This document shows, in pieces, positions 10,168-19,048 of a stretch of DNA of 62,603 nt. Source of the DNA: Sedimentisphaerales bacterium (GTDB lineage Bacteria > Planctomycetota > Phycisphaerae > Sedimentisphaerales > Anaerobacaceae); contig JAFGCD010000037.1 of the NCBI GenBank assembly GCA_016932835.1, positions 1 to 62,603 on the forward strand, given 5' to 3'. Position 1 is the first letter of the stretch, and each line of letters opens with the position of its first letter. The notes below the pieces were generated by a model. That model saw only the letters and a program-made list of their open reading frames with translations, had not been told where the DNA came from and made no database searches. The position numbers and the translations under genes are program-made.

Positions 10168-10749
10168 TTATGCCGCACCGGAAGCAAACGCCTTACCAAC
10201 CTTACGCCGCACCTGCTCGTCGGCATAACGGATACCCTTACCCTTATAAGGTTCGGGCGGTCTGATCCGTCTAATCTCAGCGGCGAACTGGCCGAGTACG
10301 GACTTGTCCGGCCCGGCAAGAGTGAACTTCGCAGGAACGTCGTTACCCCTCGTAGCGGCGACATCAATACTCACCTTAACACCCTTAGGTATAGCCAATT
10401 CCACCGGATGGCAAAAGCCTACCTGAAAGGCCAGCTTGCCGCCCTGCTCCTTGAGATTATACCCCGTACCGAATATCTCCATCTTCTTCTCAAAGCCCTT
10501 GCTGACACCAGTGACCATATTCGCAATCAACGCGCGCATTGTTCCGTGAAGCTGCTTGTTCTGCCGGTCCTGCGGTTTGTCGTTGACCACCGCTATCTGC
10601 GAGGCGGCCTCATCAATCGTGACCTTTATCCGCGGATGGCACTGCATTTCGAGGTTACCCAGCGGGCCGGAAACCTTGATTTTCAGGCCCTTCTGCTCGA
10701 CCTTTACGCCCGCGGGAATCTCAACAGGTTTATTTCCTATGCGACTCAT
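10168..10749 (-). CDS. rplF: 50S ribosomal protein L6
   Basis: A 193-residue L6, near the factor-binding stalk base. Two L6 repeats are seen, and the conserved C-terminal signature appears as RIRPPEPYKGKGIRYADEQV. It is slightly longer than the usual 175-180 residues because of a short extra C-terminal segment (RRKVGKAFASGAA). The ATG begins right after the rpsH stop (TAAATG), implying coupled translation. Confidence 0.99.
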   Translation of the reverse strand: MSRIGNKPVEIPAGVKVEQKGLKIKVSGPLGNLEMQCHPRIKVTIDEAASQIAVVNDKPQDRQNKQLHGTMRALIANMVTGVSKGFEKKMEIFGTGYNLKEQGGKLAFQVGFCHPVELAIPKGVKVSIDVAATRGNDVPAKFTLAGPDKSVLGQFAAEIRRIRPPEPYKGKGIRYADEQVRRKVGKAFASGAA

Positions 10750-11148
10750 TTAGCTTACCGTACAAAGAATTTCGCCGCCAACGTTTGCCTGGCGACACTC
10801 GTTATCACTCATTACGCCCTTGCTTGTCGAGACAATCGATATTCCCATTCCGCCCAGGACTCGCGGCAGGTCGCCGACGGGAGAGTACACTCTCCGACCC
10901 GGCTTGCTCGTTCGTCCTATCTCGTGAATGACCGAATTGCCGTCACTATCGTACTTCAACGTCACCCTGATAATCCCCTGGCAGCCGTCGTCGATTCGAT
11001 CATAATCCAGGATATAACCCGATTTCTTCAGCACGCCTGCTATGCCCTCACAGATATTCGAAGCCTTGATATTGACGTGCTCGCGCCCTATTCGCGCGGC
11101 GTTCCGAATCCGCGTAAGCATATCGGCTATTGGATCACTCAAAGTCAT
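10750..11148 (-). CDS. rpsH: 30S ribosomal protein S8
   Basis: A 132-residue S8 that binds helix 21 of 16S rRNA. It starts MTLSDPIADMLTRIRNA and ends with the conserved Ser/Gly-rich part (GGMGISIVSTSKGVMSDNECRQ) of the C-terminal domain. In enteric bacteria S8 represses spc-operon translation at rplE; no such site was recognised here. It abuts rplF. Confidence 0.99.
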   Translation of the reverse strand: MTLSDPIADMLTRIRNAARIGREHVNIKASNICEGIAGVLKKSGYILDYDRIDDGCQGIIRVTLKYDSDGNSVIHEIGRTSKPGRRVYSPVGDLPRVLGGMGISIVSTSKGVMSDNECRQANVGGEILCTVS

Positions 11149-11224
11149 AGTCTCATATCTCGTTTTTACTATACTGCAATCAGTTTCTCAGAACCACACA
11201 CAACAGGGCCGACTGTCAAGCCCA

Positions 11225-11410
11225 TCACCAACTGGCCTTTTTCATACCAGGTATCTTGCCTTCGTTGGCAAGCGTCCTGAAACAAATCCGGCATATTTTG
11301 AACTTACGATAAACAGCCTTCGATCTTCCACAAAGCTGGCAGCGCGAATATTGCCTTACTCGGAATTTCGCTTTCTTCGCAGCCTTGTTTACAAGTGCCG
11401 TGGTTGTCAT
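11225..11410 (-). CDS. rpsN: 30S ribosomal protein S14, zinc type
   Basis: A 61-residue S14 of the short zinc-binding form. The ligands are C-x2-C (RCQLCG) and C-x2-C (ICRICFR), 13 residues apart, with the conserved [10 protein letters not shown] end. The long zinc-free paralogue is absent from the window. It lies between rplE and rpsH. Confidence 0.99.
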   Translation of the reverse strand: MTTTALVNKAAKKAKFRVRQYSRCQLCGRSKAVYRKFKICRICFRTLANEGKIPGMKKASW

Positions 11411-11446
11411 CCAAACACTCCAAATTCCCGTATCCGTTGTCGCCCT

Positions 11447-12007
11447 TTACGACCGGGCTTCACCGTCGAGATCCTTGAACGGCATTCCGAACAGTTGAAG
11501 CATCTTTCTGGCTTCATCATCCGTTTTTGCCGTCGTTACAAACGTTATATTCATACCCTGCTGAAACTCTACCTGCGCTATGTCGATTTCAGGGAAAATA
11601 CTCTGCTCGGTTATACCCATCGAGTAGTTGCCTCGCCCGTCGAAACTCTTCGGATTAAGACCTCGAAAGTCTCTTACCCGCGGGATTGCCAGATTAATGA
11701 GTCTGTCCATGAACTCGTACATTCTCACGCCCCGAACGGTAACCTTCAATCCGGTTTCGTAGCCTTCGCGGACCTTGAAGTTTGAGACGCTCTTCTTGGC
11801 CTTGCAGACTACGGGCAACTGGCCGGCGATCTGAGTAAGGTCTCTCCTGGCTGCCTCCAGAAACTTTTTATCCTGTATTGCCTTGCCTATGCCCATTGAG
11901 ATGATGATCCTATCCATTTTCGGCACGGCCATAGGATTTTTGTACCCGAATTCCTTGGTCAACTCGGAGATGATTTTCGATTTATATAAGTCTCTCAAAC
12001 GAACCAT
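11447..12007 (-). CDS. rplE: 50S ribosomal protein L5
   Basis: A 186-residue L5, 5S rRNA-binding protein that also touches P-site tRNA. Conserved parts are [39 protein letters not shown] and the C-terminal FGMPF. The ATG at 12007 follows AAGGTG; a TTG codon directly before it is an unlikely start. It follows rplX by 78 bases. Confidence 0.99.
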   Translation of the reverse strand: MVRLRDLYKSKIISELTKEFGYKNPMAVPKMDRIIISMGIGKAIQDKKFLEAARRDLTQIAGQLPVVCKAKKSVSNFKVREGYETGLKVTVRGVRMYEFMDRLINLAIPRVRDFRGLNPKSFDGRGNYSMGITEQSIFPEIDIAQVEFQQGMNITFVTTAKTDDEARKMLQLFGMPFKDLDGEARS

Positions 12008-12085
12008 CAAACACCTTGCAATACGCTGTATTTTAGCCAGCCCATGTTTCTTTTCAAAAAAATCAGTATTCCTTTTGCAAACGTT

Positions 12086-12397
12086 TTATATTTCGCTGCC
12101 GTCCGCAAAAACACGCTTCTTTCTACCCGTCTTATCCACCTTGTAGCCGACCTTCTCGCCCTTGGAACTCTTCGTATTCACGGGCAGCACATTGCTAACG
12201 TGGATAGGCTGCTCAATATTAATCCTGCCGCCCTGGGGATTTTTCTGCGAAGGCCTGACATGCTTCTTGGCAGTGTTGATTCCCTGGACAACAACAAGAT
12301 TCTTTCGCGGCAAGACACGCAATACTCGCCCGGTCGCACCTTTATGCGCCCCGGAGATAATCTCAACAGTATCATTTTTCTTTATGTGTAGTGCCAT
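12086..12397 (-). CDS. rplX: 50S ribosomal protein L24
   Basis: A 103-residue L24, one of the two 50S assembly initiators. The N-terminal KOW motif is seen (KKNDTVEIISGAHKGATGRVLRV), then the PSQKNPQGGRINIEQPIHVSNV stretch typical of bacterial L24. It lies between rplN (33-base gap) and rplE. Confidence 0.99.
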   Translation of the reverse strand: MALHIKKNDTVEIISGAHKGATGRVLRVLPRKNLVVVQGINTAKKHVRPSQKNPQGGRINIEQPIHVSNVLPVNTKSSKGEKVGYKVDKTGRKKRVFADGSEI

Positions 12398-12430
12398 GTG
12401 TTCGCACCTCTTAATCGAGCCGGCCGGCGT

Positions 12431-12817
12431 CTAAACGACTTCGCTGGCCAGTGAGATAATTTTCATATAATTCTTTTCTCGCAATTCGCGAGCAACCGCT
12501 CCAAAGATCCTTGTGCCTATCGGGTTTCCGTCACCGTCAATCATCACGGCAGCATTACTGTCGAATCTCACATAGCTGCCGTCCTTTCGCTTGACAGGAC
12601 TTTTCGTGCGAATGATAACGCACTTGTGCACCTTCTTGTCGTCCAACTGACAACTGGGCAATGACTTCTTGATTGCAACGCAAATAACATCCCCTATACC
12701 GGCAACAGGCCGCGTCGCCTTGCCGCGTGAGCCGCCCCTGCCGAGGACCTTTATGCACAAAGCCGACTTAACACCGGAGTTGTCGGCGATATCCAACATT
12801 GTTTCTTGTTGAATCAT
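12431..12817 (-). CDS. rplN: 50S ribosomal protein L14
   Basis: A 128-residue L14 on the subunit interface (bridge B8). It starts [15 protein letters not shown], the family's invariant opening, which fixes the ATG at 12817; the frame is open 22 codons further upstream but that part is unrelated. Contains the signature [12 protein letters not shown] and [21 protein letters not shown]. It is a few residues longer than the usual 122. Confidence 0.98.
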   Translation of the reverse strand: MIQQETMLDIADNSGVKSALCIKVLGRGGSRGKATRPVAGIGDVICVAIKKSLPSCQLDDKKVHKCVIIRTKSPVKRKDGSYVRFDSNAAVMIDGDGNPIGTRIFGAVARELREKNYMKIISLASEVV

Positions 12818-12860
12818 GTTTATTATCTCGTCGTCCGAATCCTGTATCGCAAATATAGCT

Positions 12861-13121
12861 TTATACCGTAACGGCCTTCTCAATAACCTTCAGAAGGCGC
12901 CAACTCTTGCTCCTGCTGCGCGGCCTGCACTGGCCTATAGCAACAAGATCGCCAACACAACCAACATTCTGTTCGTCGTGCACGCCGATTTTCGTTCGGC
13001 GTTTGATGTACTTTCCGTACTTTGGATGCTTGACTTTGAAATCAATTACAACCTTGACGGATTTGTCGCCGCTCTTGCTGACTATTTTTCCCGTTAATGT
13101 TTTGGTCTTATCGTCCTGCAT
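12861..13121 (-). CDS. rpsQ: 30S ribosomal protein S17
   Basis: An 86-residue S17, an OB-fold primary 16S rRNA binder. Core sequence: [22 protein letters not shown]...[11 protein letters not shown], then [19 protein letters not shown]. The ATG at 13121 has GGAAG 6 bases upstream and gives the usual length; a TTG 11 codons earlier is rejected. It lies between rpmC and rplN. Confidence 0.98.
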   Translation of the reverse strand: MQDDKTKTLTGKIVSKSGDKSVKVVIDFKVKHPKYGKYIKRRTKIGVHDEQNVGCVGDLVAIGQCRPRSRSKSWRLLKVIEKAVTV

Positions 13122-13157
13122 ACTTGACTTCCGATCATCAATTACGTTCGGCAAACG

Positions 13158-13343
13158 TTACTTAGCCTCATTCATAATTGTTTTGATTCTTGCGATATCT
13201 CGTCTGGCATTGACCACAGCCTTGGAGTTTTCCAGCTTCTCTGTAACGGCCTGGGTCCGCAGATCGAAGACGTGCCTCTGCAGCTCCTCAAGCTTGCCCT
13301 GCAACTCATCCGAACTCAATTCACGGTAATGCTGTGCTTTCAT
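13158..13343 (-). CDS. rpmC: 50S ribosomal protein L29
   Basis: A 61-residue two-helix protein at the tunnel exit, near the SRP and trigger-factor docking site. It starts MKAQHYRELSSDELQGKLEEL and contains the conserved RRDIARIKTIMNE helix. The ATG at 13343 is taken because of family length; the open frame upstream overlaps the end of rplP. Confidence 0.97.
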   Translation of the reverse strand: MKAQHYRELSSDELQGKLEELQRHVFDLRTQAVTEKLENSKAVVNARRDIARIKTIMNEAK

Positions 13344-13357
13344 GTCAATGTCCTTGA

Positions 13358-13777
13358 TTACACCGTATGCCTGCGCCGAACGAAGCGGCATCTCACAGGC
13401 ATCTTATGCGCGACTCTAACCAGCGCCTGTTTTGCAACATCCTCTTCGACGCCTCCGATTTCGAAGCATACCTGTCCCGCTCTGACCCGGGCTACCCAGA
13501 AATCCGGCTCGCCTTTACCCTTGCCCATTCGTGTCTCGAGCGGTTTCGAACTGACCGGCTTATGCGGGAAAATCCTGATATATACCTTACCTTCGCGATG
13601 AAGAAAATGAGTAGCAGCAACTCGTCCCGCCTCGATGTGCCTGCCTGTAATCCAACTGTTCTCGAGAACCTGCAAGCCGTATTCACCAAAAGCCACATAG
13701 TTGCATCGCGAGGCATTCCCTTTCATCCTGCCTCGCTGGCTCTTGCGATGCTTAACTCTTTTTGGCATCATCGCCAT
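13358..13777 (-). CDS. rplP: 50S ribosomal protein L16
   Basis: A 139-residue L16, needed for A-site tRNA placement at the peptidyl transferase centre. It has MPKRVKHRKSQRGRMKGNASR, the central GRHIEAGRVAATHFLHREGKV and the C-terminal ALVRVAHKMPVRCRFV. The start at 13777 is preferred (AAAGGA 8 bases before it); ATGs 2 and 3 codons later are possible. It is followed by rpmC. Confidence 0.98.
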   Translation of the reverse strand: MAMMPKRVKHRKSQRGRMKGNASRCNYVAFGEYGLQVLENSWITGRHIEAGRVAATHFLHREGKVYIRIFPHKPVSSKPLETRMGKGKGEPDFWVARVRAGQVCFEIGGVEEDVAKQALVRVAHKMPVRCRFVRRRHTV

Positions 13778-13840
13778 TTGGTATTTCCTTTACAAAACGT
13801 ATCAAGCACTATAAATCGCCTTTCAGGCGAATTCTAAGTT

Positions 13841-14707
13841 TTAGCTCTCAGCTTCAGCAGGACTCGTATCGGGTTTGGTCGGCATAGCCTGCGGCTCTGC
13901 GGCCGATTCCTGCGCCGAATCTCCAGCAGCCTGCGACCGCCTAGGGGCTCTACTCTGTCCCTGGCCCCCCGTCGCAGCTCTGCCCCTGCCTGCCGGTGCG
14001 GGGCCATCGCCGCCAGGTCCGCCGCGTCTTGGCGGCCGGCGGCGCTGTCGCATACGCGGCTCGATCTCTTCGCCGAATTTACCCTTATATATCCACACCT
14101 TCACTCCTATGGTTCCATACGTGGTCCGGGCAACAACGACGGAATAATCGACATCGGCATCAAGGGTGTGCAGAGGAATACTTCCGAGCTTCTGCGTTTC
14201 CTTTCTCGCCATTTCAGACCCGGCCAAACGTCCGGAGCATATAATCTTGACCCCCTTAGCTCCGGCATTCATAGCGGCGTCGCAAAACTGCTTCATAGTT
14301 CGTCTAAACGAAGCCCTCTTGCCCAACTGCTCTGCTATAGCCTGCCCGACGAGATTAGCGTTCAGATCCGGTTCCTTTATCTCGATGACATTGACACCGA
14401 CTTTGCGTCCGGTCAGACTCTCAAGCTCTTCCCTCAACTTATCGACCTCTCCGCCTCTGGGGCCGATGACGACACCGGGTCTGGCGCTATGCAGCGTAAC
14501 CTTTACTTCGTTGCGTGTGCGGATAACTTCGGTTTTGGCTACCGCTCCCTTAGGCATTCTATGGTTGAACTTCTGATCGATGTACCTGCGAATCTTCTGG
14601 TCCTCGACCAGAAAATCACCGTAATCGGCCTTGGGAGCATACCAAGTACTCTTCCACCCAAGCGTTATTCCCGTTCTAAAACCAATTGGCGATACCTTCT
14701 GGCCCAT
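13841..14707 (-). CDS. rpsC: 30S ribosomal protein S3 with long C-terminal tail
   Basis: A 288-residue S3, part of the mRNA entry helicase. Residues 1-215 are standard: MGQKVSPIGFRTGITLGWKS, the KH type II domain around GPRGGEVDKLREEL, and the C-terminal domain ending at GVKVWIYKGKF. A tail of about 70 residues then follows, rich in Arg, Gly and Pro (RQRRRPPRRGGPGGDG) and later in Ala, Ser, Glu and Pro. Bacterial S3 is normally 210-240 residues, so the tail is an extension, probably disordered. Confidence 0.98.
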   Translation of the reverse strand: MGQKVSPIGFRTGITLGWKSTWYAPKADYGDFLVEDQKIRRYIDQKFNHRMPKGAVAKTEVIRTRNEVKVTLHSARPGVVIGPRGGEVDKLREELESLTGRKVGVNVIEIKEPDLNANLVGQAIAEQLGKRASFRRTMKQFCDAAMNAGAKGVKIICSGRLAGSEMARKETQKLGSIPLHTLDADVDYSVVVARTTYGTIGVKVWIYKGKFGEEIEPRMRQRRRPPRRGGPGGDGPAPAGRGRAATGGQGQSRAPRRSQAAGDSAQESAAEPQAMPTKPDTSPAEAES

Positions 14708-14748
14708 AATTTCGTATCTCGCAACCCGGCGCTAATACTTATTGTTCA

Positions 14749-15297
14749 CTAAACCTGTGTAACCGTTACATGTATGTGGCAGGCTTTTTTCCGAATCGGA
14801 TGCGCGCGTCCTCTATCCTTCGCTATCCACCTTTTTGTTCCGATTCGGACCCCTGCATCATCCACTCTGGCCCGGCAAACGTAAAGGCTGTCAACATCCG
14901 CCCTTTGCTCGTCCGCATCAGCCACAGCGGTTTTGAGCACCTTTTCAACCATCGAGGCAGCGCGTTTTCTTGTAAATTTCAGCGTGTCTATCGCATCCTG
15001 CACCTGCCGGCCGACTATCAATTGTGTCACCAGCCGGACCTTACGTGCGGACATCGGAGCATACCGATAGGACGAACGCCAGTCGGCAAGGTCATTTTCT
15101 TCGACCCCAAGCGCCGAAGCAAGCCGCCGGATATCTCCGGCCTCAGGCGCGGGCTTAAAAAGCCCTTTCTGCCAGTTTCTGATCGCTCCGACGGCCTCGG
15201 TTTCGCTAAGACCGGCCCTGGCAATATGTCCACCCAACTGCTGAACATCAGCCTGGCGTTCCTGAATCAATTCTTTGAGTTTTTCAGCACTTAACAT
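14749..15297 (-). CDS. rplV: 50S ribosomal protein L22 with N-terminal helix-turn-helix-like extension
   Basis: The C-terminal 110 residues are L22, lining the exit tunnel: RYAPMSARKVRLVTQLIVGR, ALKFTRKRA-like region, and the loop RVDDAGVRIGTKRWIAKDRGRAHPIRKKACHIHV. The N-terminal 70 residues are not L22. They read like a Cro/C1-type helix-turn-helix (LKELIQERQADVQQL, AGLSETEAVGAIRNW, then DIRRLASALGVEENDL). The ATG at 15297 is chosen; a GTG at 15342 would add 15 residues but has no ribosome binding site. Even with the later start the protein (182 residues) is much longer than the usual 110-120. It lies between rpsS and rpsC. Confidence 0.95.
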   Translation of the reverse strand: MLSAEKLKELIQERQADVQQLGGHIARAGLSETEAVGAIRNWQKGLFKPAPEAGDIRRLASALGVEENDLADWRSSYRYAPMSARKVRLVTQLIVGRQVQDAIDTLKFTRKRAASMVEKVLKTAVADADEQRADVDSLYVCRARVDDAGVRIGTKRWIAKDRGRAHPIRKKACHIHVTVTQV

Positions 15298-15356
15298 ATT
15301 GGCTATCTCATATCCCGCGGTTCGCTTATCGAGCCGCGACACTAATACATATAAAG

Positions 15357-15626
15357 CTATTTTATCTTCTTGCTCGAATGACCTTTGAAAGTTCGTGTCG
15401 GCGAGAACTCGCCGAGCTTATGCCCGACCATATCCTCTGTCACAAATACCTTGTGAAACATTTTTCCGTTGTGGACCATAAAAGTAAACCCGACATATTC
15501 CGGAATTATGGTGCTCCTTCGGGCCCACGTTTTTATTGGCTCCCGTGAGCCGGATTCCACCTGCTTATTGACCTTTATGAACAGCTTCTCATCTACAAAA
15601 GGTCCTTTTTTCAGCGATCGTCCCAT
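15357..15626 (-). CDS. rpsS: 30S ribosomal protein S19
   Basis: An 89-residue S19, head protein at bridge B1a next to S13. It has [38 protein letters not shown] and the end [15 protein letters not shown]. Normal length, standard position between rplB and rplV. Confidence 0.99.
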   Translation of the reverse strand: MGRSLKKGPFVDEKLFIKVNKQVESGSREPIKTWARRSTIIPEYVGFTFMVHNGKMFHKVFVTEDMVGHKLGEFSPTRTFKGHSSKKIK

Positions 15627-15666
15627 ATTCTATTTCTCGATTCTTCTGACAACATGAAACAGGGCT

Positions 15667-16518
15667 TTAGAAGCCTAATCGTTTTGCCCTCTTGCTCTTT
15701 CGCCGTCGAATAATTCTATTATTGCTCGTGCTTCTGGGGTTTCTGGTTTTTCCTCCCTTGGCCAGTTTGCCCGTTGGCGAACAGGGATGTCGCCCTCCGT
15801 TTGCCCTGCCTTCGCCGCCGCCCATGGGATGATCGACCGGGTTCATCGCTTTTCCCCTGACGTGGGGCTTTCGTCCCATGTGGCGTTTTCGCCCGGCCTT
15901 GCCGATTCTGACATTCTGGTGGTCCGGATTACTGACTCTGCCTATTGTCGCCCGGCATTCCTTGCGAACCATCCTCATCTCGCCGCTCGGCAGGATAATA
16001 GTCACCCAGTCACCTTCTTTTGCGACTATCCTGGCGACATTTCCGGCTCCCCTGACCAGCTTGCCTCCCTGTCCGGCGGTCATTTCTATGTTGTGAACCT
16101 CAAGCCCGGCTGGAATCGCACTCATGGGCATTGCGTTGCCTGTCTTCGGCTCACATACCGGTCCACTCTCGATTCGATCTCCCACCTGTATGCCGAACGG
16201 CGCCAGGATATACCTCTTCTCGCCGTCGGCATAGTTGACCAGAGAGATGAAGCAGTCTCGGTTGGGGTCATATTCGACTGTCGCAATTGTTCCCGGTACA
16301 CCGTCTTTGCAGCGTTTGAAATCGATAATTCGGTATATTCTTCGCGCGCCGCCTCCTCTGAAACGCGATGTGGTAACGCCGTGATGATTCCTGCCGCCGG
16401 TCTTTTTGATCCGCTTGCACAACGACTTTTCCGGCTTGCCCGCGGTGAGCTCGGCATAGTCATTGACCGAACTGTTACGGCGTCCCGCACTGGTTGGTTT
16501 GTAAACTCGAATACCCAT
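15667..16518 (-). CDS. rplB: 50S ribosomal protein L2
   Basis: A 283-residue L2, essential for subunit joining and peptidyl transferase structure. It starts MGIRVYKPTSAGRRNSSV and keeps the signature HPMGGGEGRANGGRHP with the invariant His, and the basic end (TRNPRSTSNNRIIRRRKS). Order rplW, rplB, rpsS matches the S10 operon. Confidence 0.99.
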   Translation of the reverse strand: MGIRVYKPTSAGRRNSSVNDYAELTAGKPEKSLCKRIKKTGGRNHHGVTTSRFRGGGARRIYRIIDFKRCKDGVPGTIATVEYDPNRDCFISLVNYADGEKRYILAPFGIQVGDRIESGPVCEPKTGNAMPMSAIPAGLEVHNIEMTAGQGGKLVRGAGNVARIVAKEGDWVTIILPSGEMRMVRKECRATIGRVSNPDHQNVRIGKAGRKRHMGRKPHVRGKAMNPVDHPMGGGEGRANGGRHPCSPTGKLAKGGKTRNPRSTSNNRIIRRRKSKRAKRLGF

Positions 16519-16552
16519 AAGTTACTTTCTCCGTCGCTTAATCCCCGGCCCG

Positions 16553-16831
16553 TTAGAACAGATCGATATGGAACTCAGGCTTCAGATAAACAACGGCCTT
16601 TTTCCAGCTCGGCGTCATGCCGAAATGCCTGCCTCTGCGACGATACTTGCCCCTGTGATTCGCGGTTCTGACTTTATCCACTTTCACGTTGTATATCTTC
16701 TCGACAGCGTTTCTAATCTGGGTTTTGTTAGCTTTGCTGTTCACCTCAAAAGAATACGCACTTCTTGCATTGGCAAAGTGCATCCCCTGCTCGGTAATCA
16801 AAGGCCGAACTATAATGTTGAAATCGTCCAC
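16553..16831 (-). CDS. rplW: 50S ribosomal protein L23
   Basis: A 92-residue L23 at the tunnel exit, docking site for trigger factor and SRP. Core: IIVRPLITEQGMHFANARSAYSFEV, NKTQIRNAVEKIYNVKVDKVRT. The C-terminus carries RRRGRHFGMTPSWKKAVVYL. It lies 12 bases after rplD. Confidence 0.98.
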   Translation of the reverse strand: MDDFNIIVRPLITEQGMHFANARSAYSFEVNSKANKTQIRNAVEKIYNVKVDKVRTANHRGKYRRRGRHFGMTPSWKKAVVYLKPEFHIDLF

Positions 16832-16843
16832 AGCAACACCTTC

Positions 16844-17479
16844 TTAGTTTTCACTTGCCTTGTCTTCGTTTAGAACCGACAGAAAAGCCTCTTTCGTAAA
16901 CAGCATTTTGCTGTGATTACAGATGTCGCCGGCATTCAACTGCGCCACCGGCACGACCATTACCTTCGGGACATTCCTTGCGGACTTACAGAGATTTTCA
17001 TCATAATCCTGCAGGGCAACAACACAACTGCGATCGATCTTAAGGTTTTTAAGAACGCCGATAAAACCTTTTGTCTTCGGAGCAGGGAAACTCAGGCCGT
17101 CAACCACCACAACGTTGTTGCCGAGAAGCTTGGCTAGAATCGCCGAGTTTCTCGCAAGCTTTCGCTGTTTCTTTGGCATCCGCTTGCTGAAATCCCTGGG
17201 CTGCTTTGCAAATGTCATGCCGCCGCCGACGCGCTTGCCGGTTCTAATGTTTCCTACTCTCGCGTTGCCGGTCCCCTTCTGCCTGAAGAGCTTCCTGTCC
17301 GAACCGGCCACATCGCTTCTGCCCTTTGTAGCGGCGGTTCCCACACGCTTATTGGCGTGATACATAACAATAGCCTGCTTGAGCAGCGAATGCCTCACGG
17401 CCCCGCCAAAAGCCGCTTCATCGACTTTCAAGCTCTCCATCTCCTGGCCATCCGGATTATAAACAGGCAATTCAATCAT
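16844..17479 (-). CDS. rplD: 50S ribosomal protein L4
   Basis: A 211-residue L4 whose long loop lines the exit tunnel. Typical sequences are KGRSDVAGSDRKLFRQKGTGNARVGNIR (loop) and the C-terminal VVPVAQLNAGDI. In enterobacteria L4 represses its own S10 operon by binding the leader; the long leader before rpsJ here would allow such control, but no homologous structure was identified. Confidence 0.99.
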   Translation of the reverse strand: MIELPVYNPDGQEMESLKVDEAAFGGAVRHSLLKQAIVMYHANKRVGTAATKGRSDVAGSDRKLFRQKGTGNARVGNIRTGKRVGGGMTFAKQPRDFSKRMPKKQRKLARNSAILAKLLGNNVVVVDGLSFPAPKTKGFIGVLKNLKIDRSCVVALQDYDENLCKSARNVPKVMVVPVAQLNAGDICNHSKMLFTKEAFLSVLNEDKASEN

Positions 17480-17503
17480 TTCTTACTTCCGTTCTCCAAA
17501 ACC

Positions 17504-18151
17504 TCATCTCTTCTTGGCACTGCGAACGATGCAGTAGCCGCCCGCCGGGCCGGCCACAGAACCTTTGACTACCAGAAGGTTTCTATCTTCGTCGATACTT
17601 AGCAATTCGTGATTTTTACCTGTAACAAGGCGCCCGCCCATACGACCGGCCATCCTCTTGCCTTTCTTCGGACCCGCTCCGTGACCGGCGTTACTGGCAT
17701 AACTCGCTATGGAGCCTGGCGCCCGGTGCTTGCGTTCGGTGCCGTGGGACGCAGGAAAGCCGCCAAAACCGTGACGTTTCATAACGCCCGCATAGCCTTT
17801 GCCCTTGCTCGTGCCTATAACGTCAACCATACCGCCGTCTGAAAACACGCTGACGGTTATCGAATCGCCCGGTTTATAATCGCTCGCCTCGCCGTCACCC
17901 AGACGCATTTCCCGAACAAACCGCTTCGGCACAGTCTGTGCCTTCTTGGCACTGCCAACCTGCGGCATTTTGCGGCGAGAAGCCTTCACATCTTCAAAAC
18001 CCAACTGCACGGCATCGTATCCGTCGCTGTCGCCTGTCTTGATCTGCATAACAACACACGGGCCAGCCTGAATCACCGTAACAGGCACCAACGAGCCCGA
18101 CTCGTTGTAAACCTGCGTCATTCCAACTTTTTTCCCAAGTAACATCGCCAT
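17504..18151 (-). CDS. rplC: 50S ribosomal protein L3
   Basis: A 215-residue L3, an assembly initiator reaching the peptidyl transferase centre. It begins MAMLLGKKVGMTQVYNESG and has the conserved loop around KRHGFGGFPASHGTERKHRAPGSIASYASNAGHGAGPKKGKRMAG-type sequence (about residues 128-165). The start at 18151 has GGAAG 7 bases upstream; an alternative open extension of 10 codons is rejected. It follows rpsJ. Confidence 0.98.
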   Translation of the reverse strand: MAMLLGKKVGMTQVYNESGSLVPVTVIQAGPCVVMQIKTGDSDGYDAVQLGFEDVKASRRKMPQVGSAKKAQTVPKRFVREMRLGDGEASDYKPGDSITVSVFSDGGMVDVIGTSKGKGYAGVMKRHGFGGFPASHGTERKHRAPGSIASYASNAGHGAGPKKGKRMAGRMGGRLVTGKNHELLSIDEDRNLLVVKGSVAGPAGGYCIVRSAKKR

Positions 18152-18234
18152 AAGTATGCTTCCAGCGTTTCTGCCATACACGGCCCATACCCGAATCCAG
18201 GCATAAAAGCCGGCCCTGCAGAAACAATTCAGAA

Positions 18235-18549
18235 TCAGGCCTTGATCCTCACAAACACTCCTGCCGGCACAACTAAACGGTTCAGAACTTCAACTGTCCG
18301 GGCGTTAGCCTCGTGAATATCGATAAGTCGCTTGTGTGTTCGAAGCTCGAACTGCTCGCGAGATTTCTTATCGATATGCGGGCTACGAAGAACCGTATAT
18401 CTCTCGATTCGCGTGGGAAGCGGCACCGGGCCGCTTACGCGAGCATTCGTTTTTCGCGCGTGCTCTACTATCTCTCGCGCAGAACTATCAAGAGCCCTGT
18501 GGTCATAGGCCTCCATTCTAATCCTGATTCTTTCGGTTTCAGTAGCCAT
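18235..18549 (-). CDS. rpsJ: 30S ribosomal protein S10
   Basis: A 104-residue S10, 30S head protein; its homologues also act in antitermination (NusE). It starts [21 protein letters not shown] and contains [29 protein letters not shown]. The ATG at 18549 has AGAGG before it and gives the family length; the frame stays open 39 codons upstream without family similarity. It is the first gene of the S10-spc-alpha series. Confidence 0.98.
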   Translation of the reverse strand: MATETERIRIRMEAYDHRALDSSAREIVEHARKTNARVSGPVPLPTRIERYTVLRSPHIDKKSREQFELRTHKRLIDIHEANARTVEVLNRLVVPAGVFVRIKA

Positions 18550-18972
18550 AGTTTTCCTCTGCCCCGCTAACTTCCAAGCGGCAAGCACGAACTTAGCCGC
18601 CGGCAGCGGGCAATGCAGACTTTTATCGGAACTTAACGATTTCAAGCCTTTAAAAGCTTGAACCATATCAACTTACAAAAAAAGAGCATCAGGCAACTAC
18701 ACAATCAGCCCTCAAAGCCAATCAGTAATTAGCCAAGAACCTTGCTTTATTTCGGCAGGAGAGGCCTCAGCAACTCGCCTTCCTTTAAGAATCCGGGCTC
18801 CGGACCAACCATCTGGCCCTTCCAGAAGCCTCTTGCAGGCTTATGGTACACCCCAAAGTCTAACAGACTGCTATCAAACCATCCTTGACCATCAATTTAT
18901 AGACGTGCCACAGCCCAACTGGTTTTACGCAAAGCCATCCTTGGCGATGCTCGCTACGGCTGAAAACCGCTG
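18550..18972 (-). promoter_or_regulatory. Long 5' leader of the rpsJ (S10) operon
   Basis: About 415 nt separate the predicted transcription start (near 18966) from the rpsJ ATG, with no convincing gene. A small perfect stem (TTCAAGC/GCTTGAA, 18641-18662, 8-nt loop) is visible along with several GC-rich patches around 18740-18840. The leader could carry ribosomal-protein autoregulation, as L4 does in enterobacteria, but no named structure could be recognised by eye. Confidence 0.5.
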
Positions 18973-19001
18973 AATTTATCATGCCAATCCGGTACTGTCA
19001 A
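18973..19001 (-). promoter_or_regulatory. Sigma70-type promoter of the rpsJ operon
   Basis: Minus strand: perfect -35 TTGACA (18996-19001), 17-bp spacer, -10 TAAATT (18973-18978). Transcription would start near 18966. Position between fusA and rpsJ makes it the promoter of the S10-spc-alpha series. Confidence 0.8.
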
Positions 19002-19048
19002 CAAAATGTTTAGAAGAATCTTAAAAAAAACAAAAAAATTTGCTTTCT

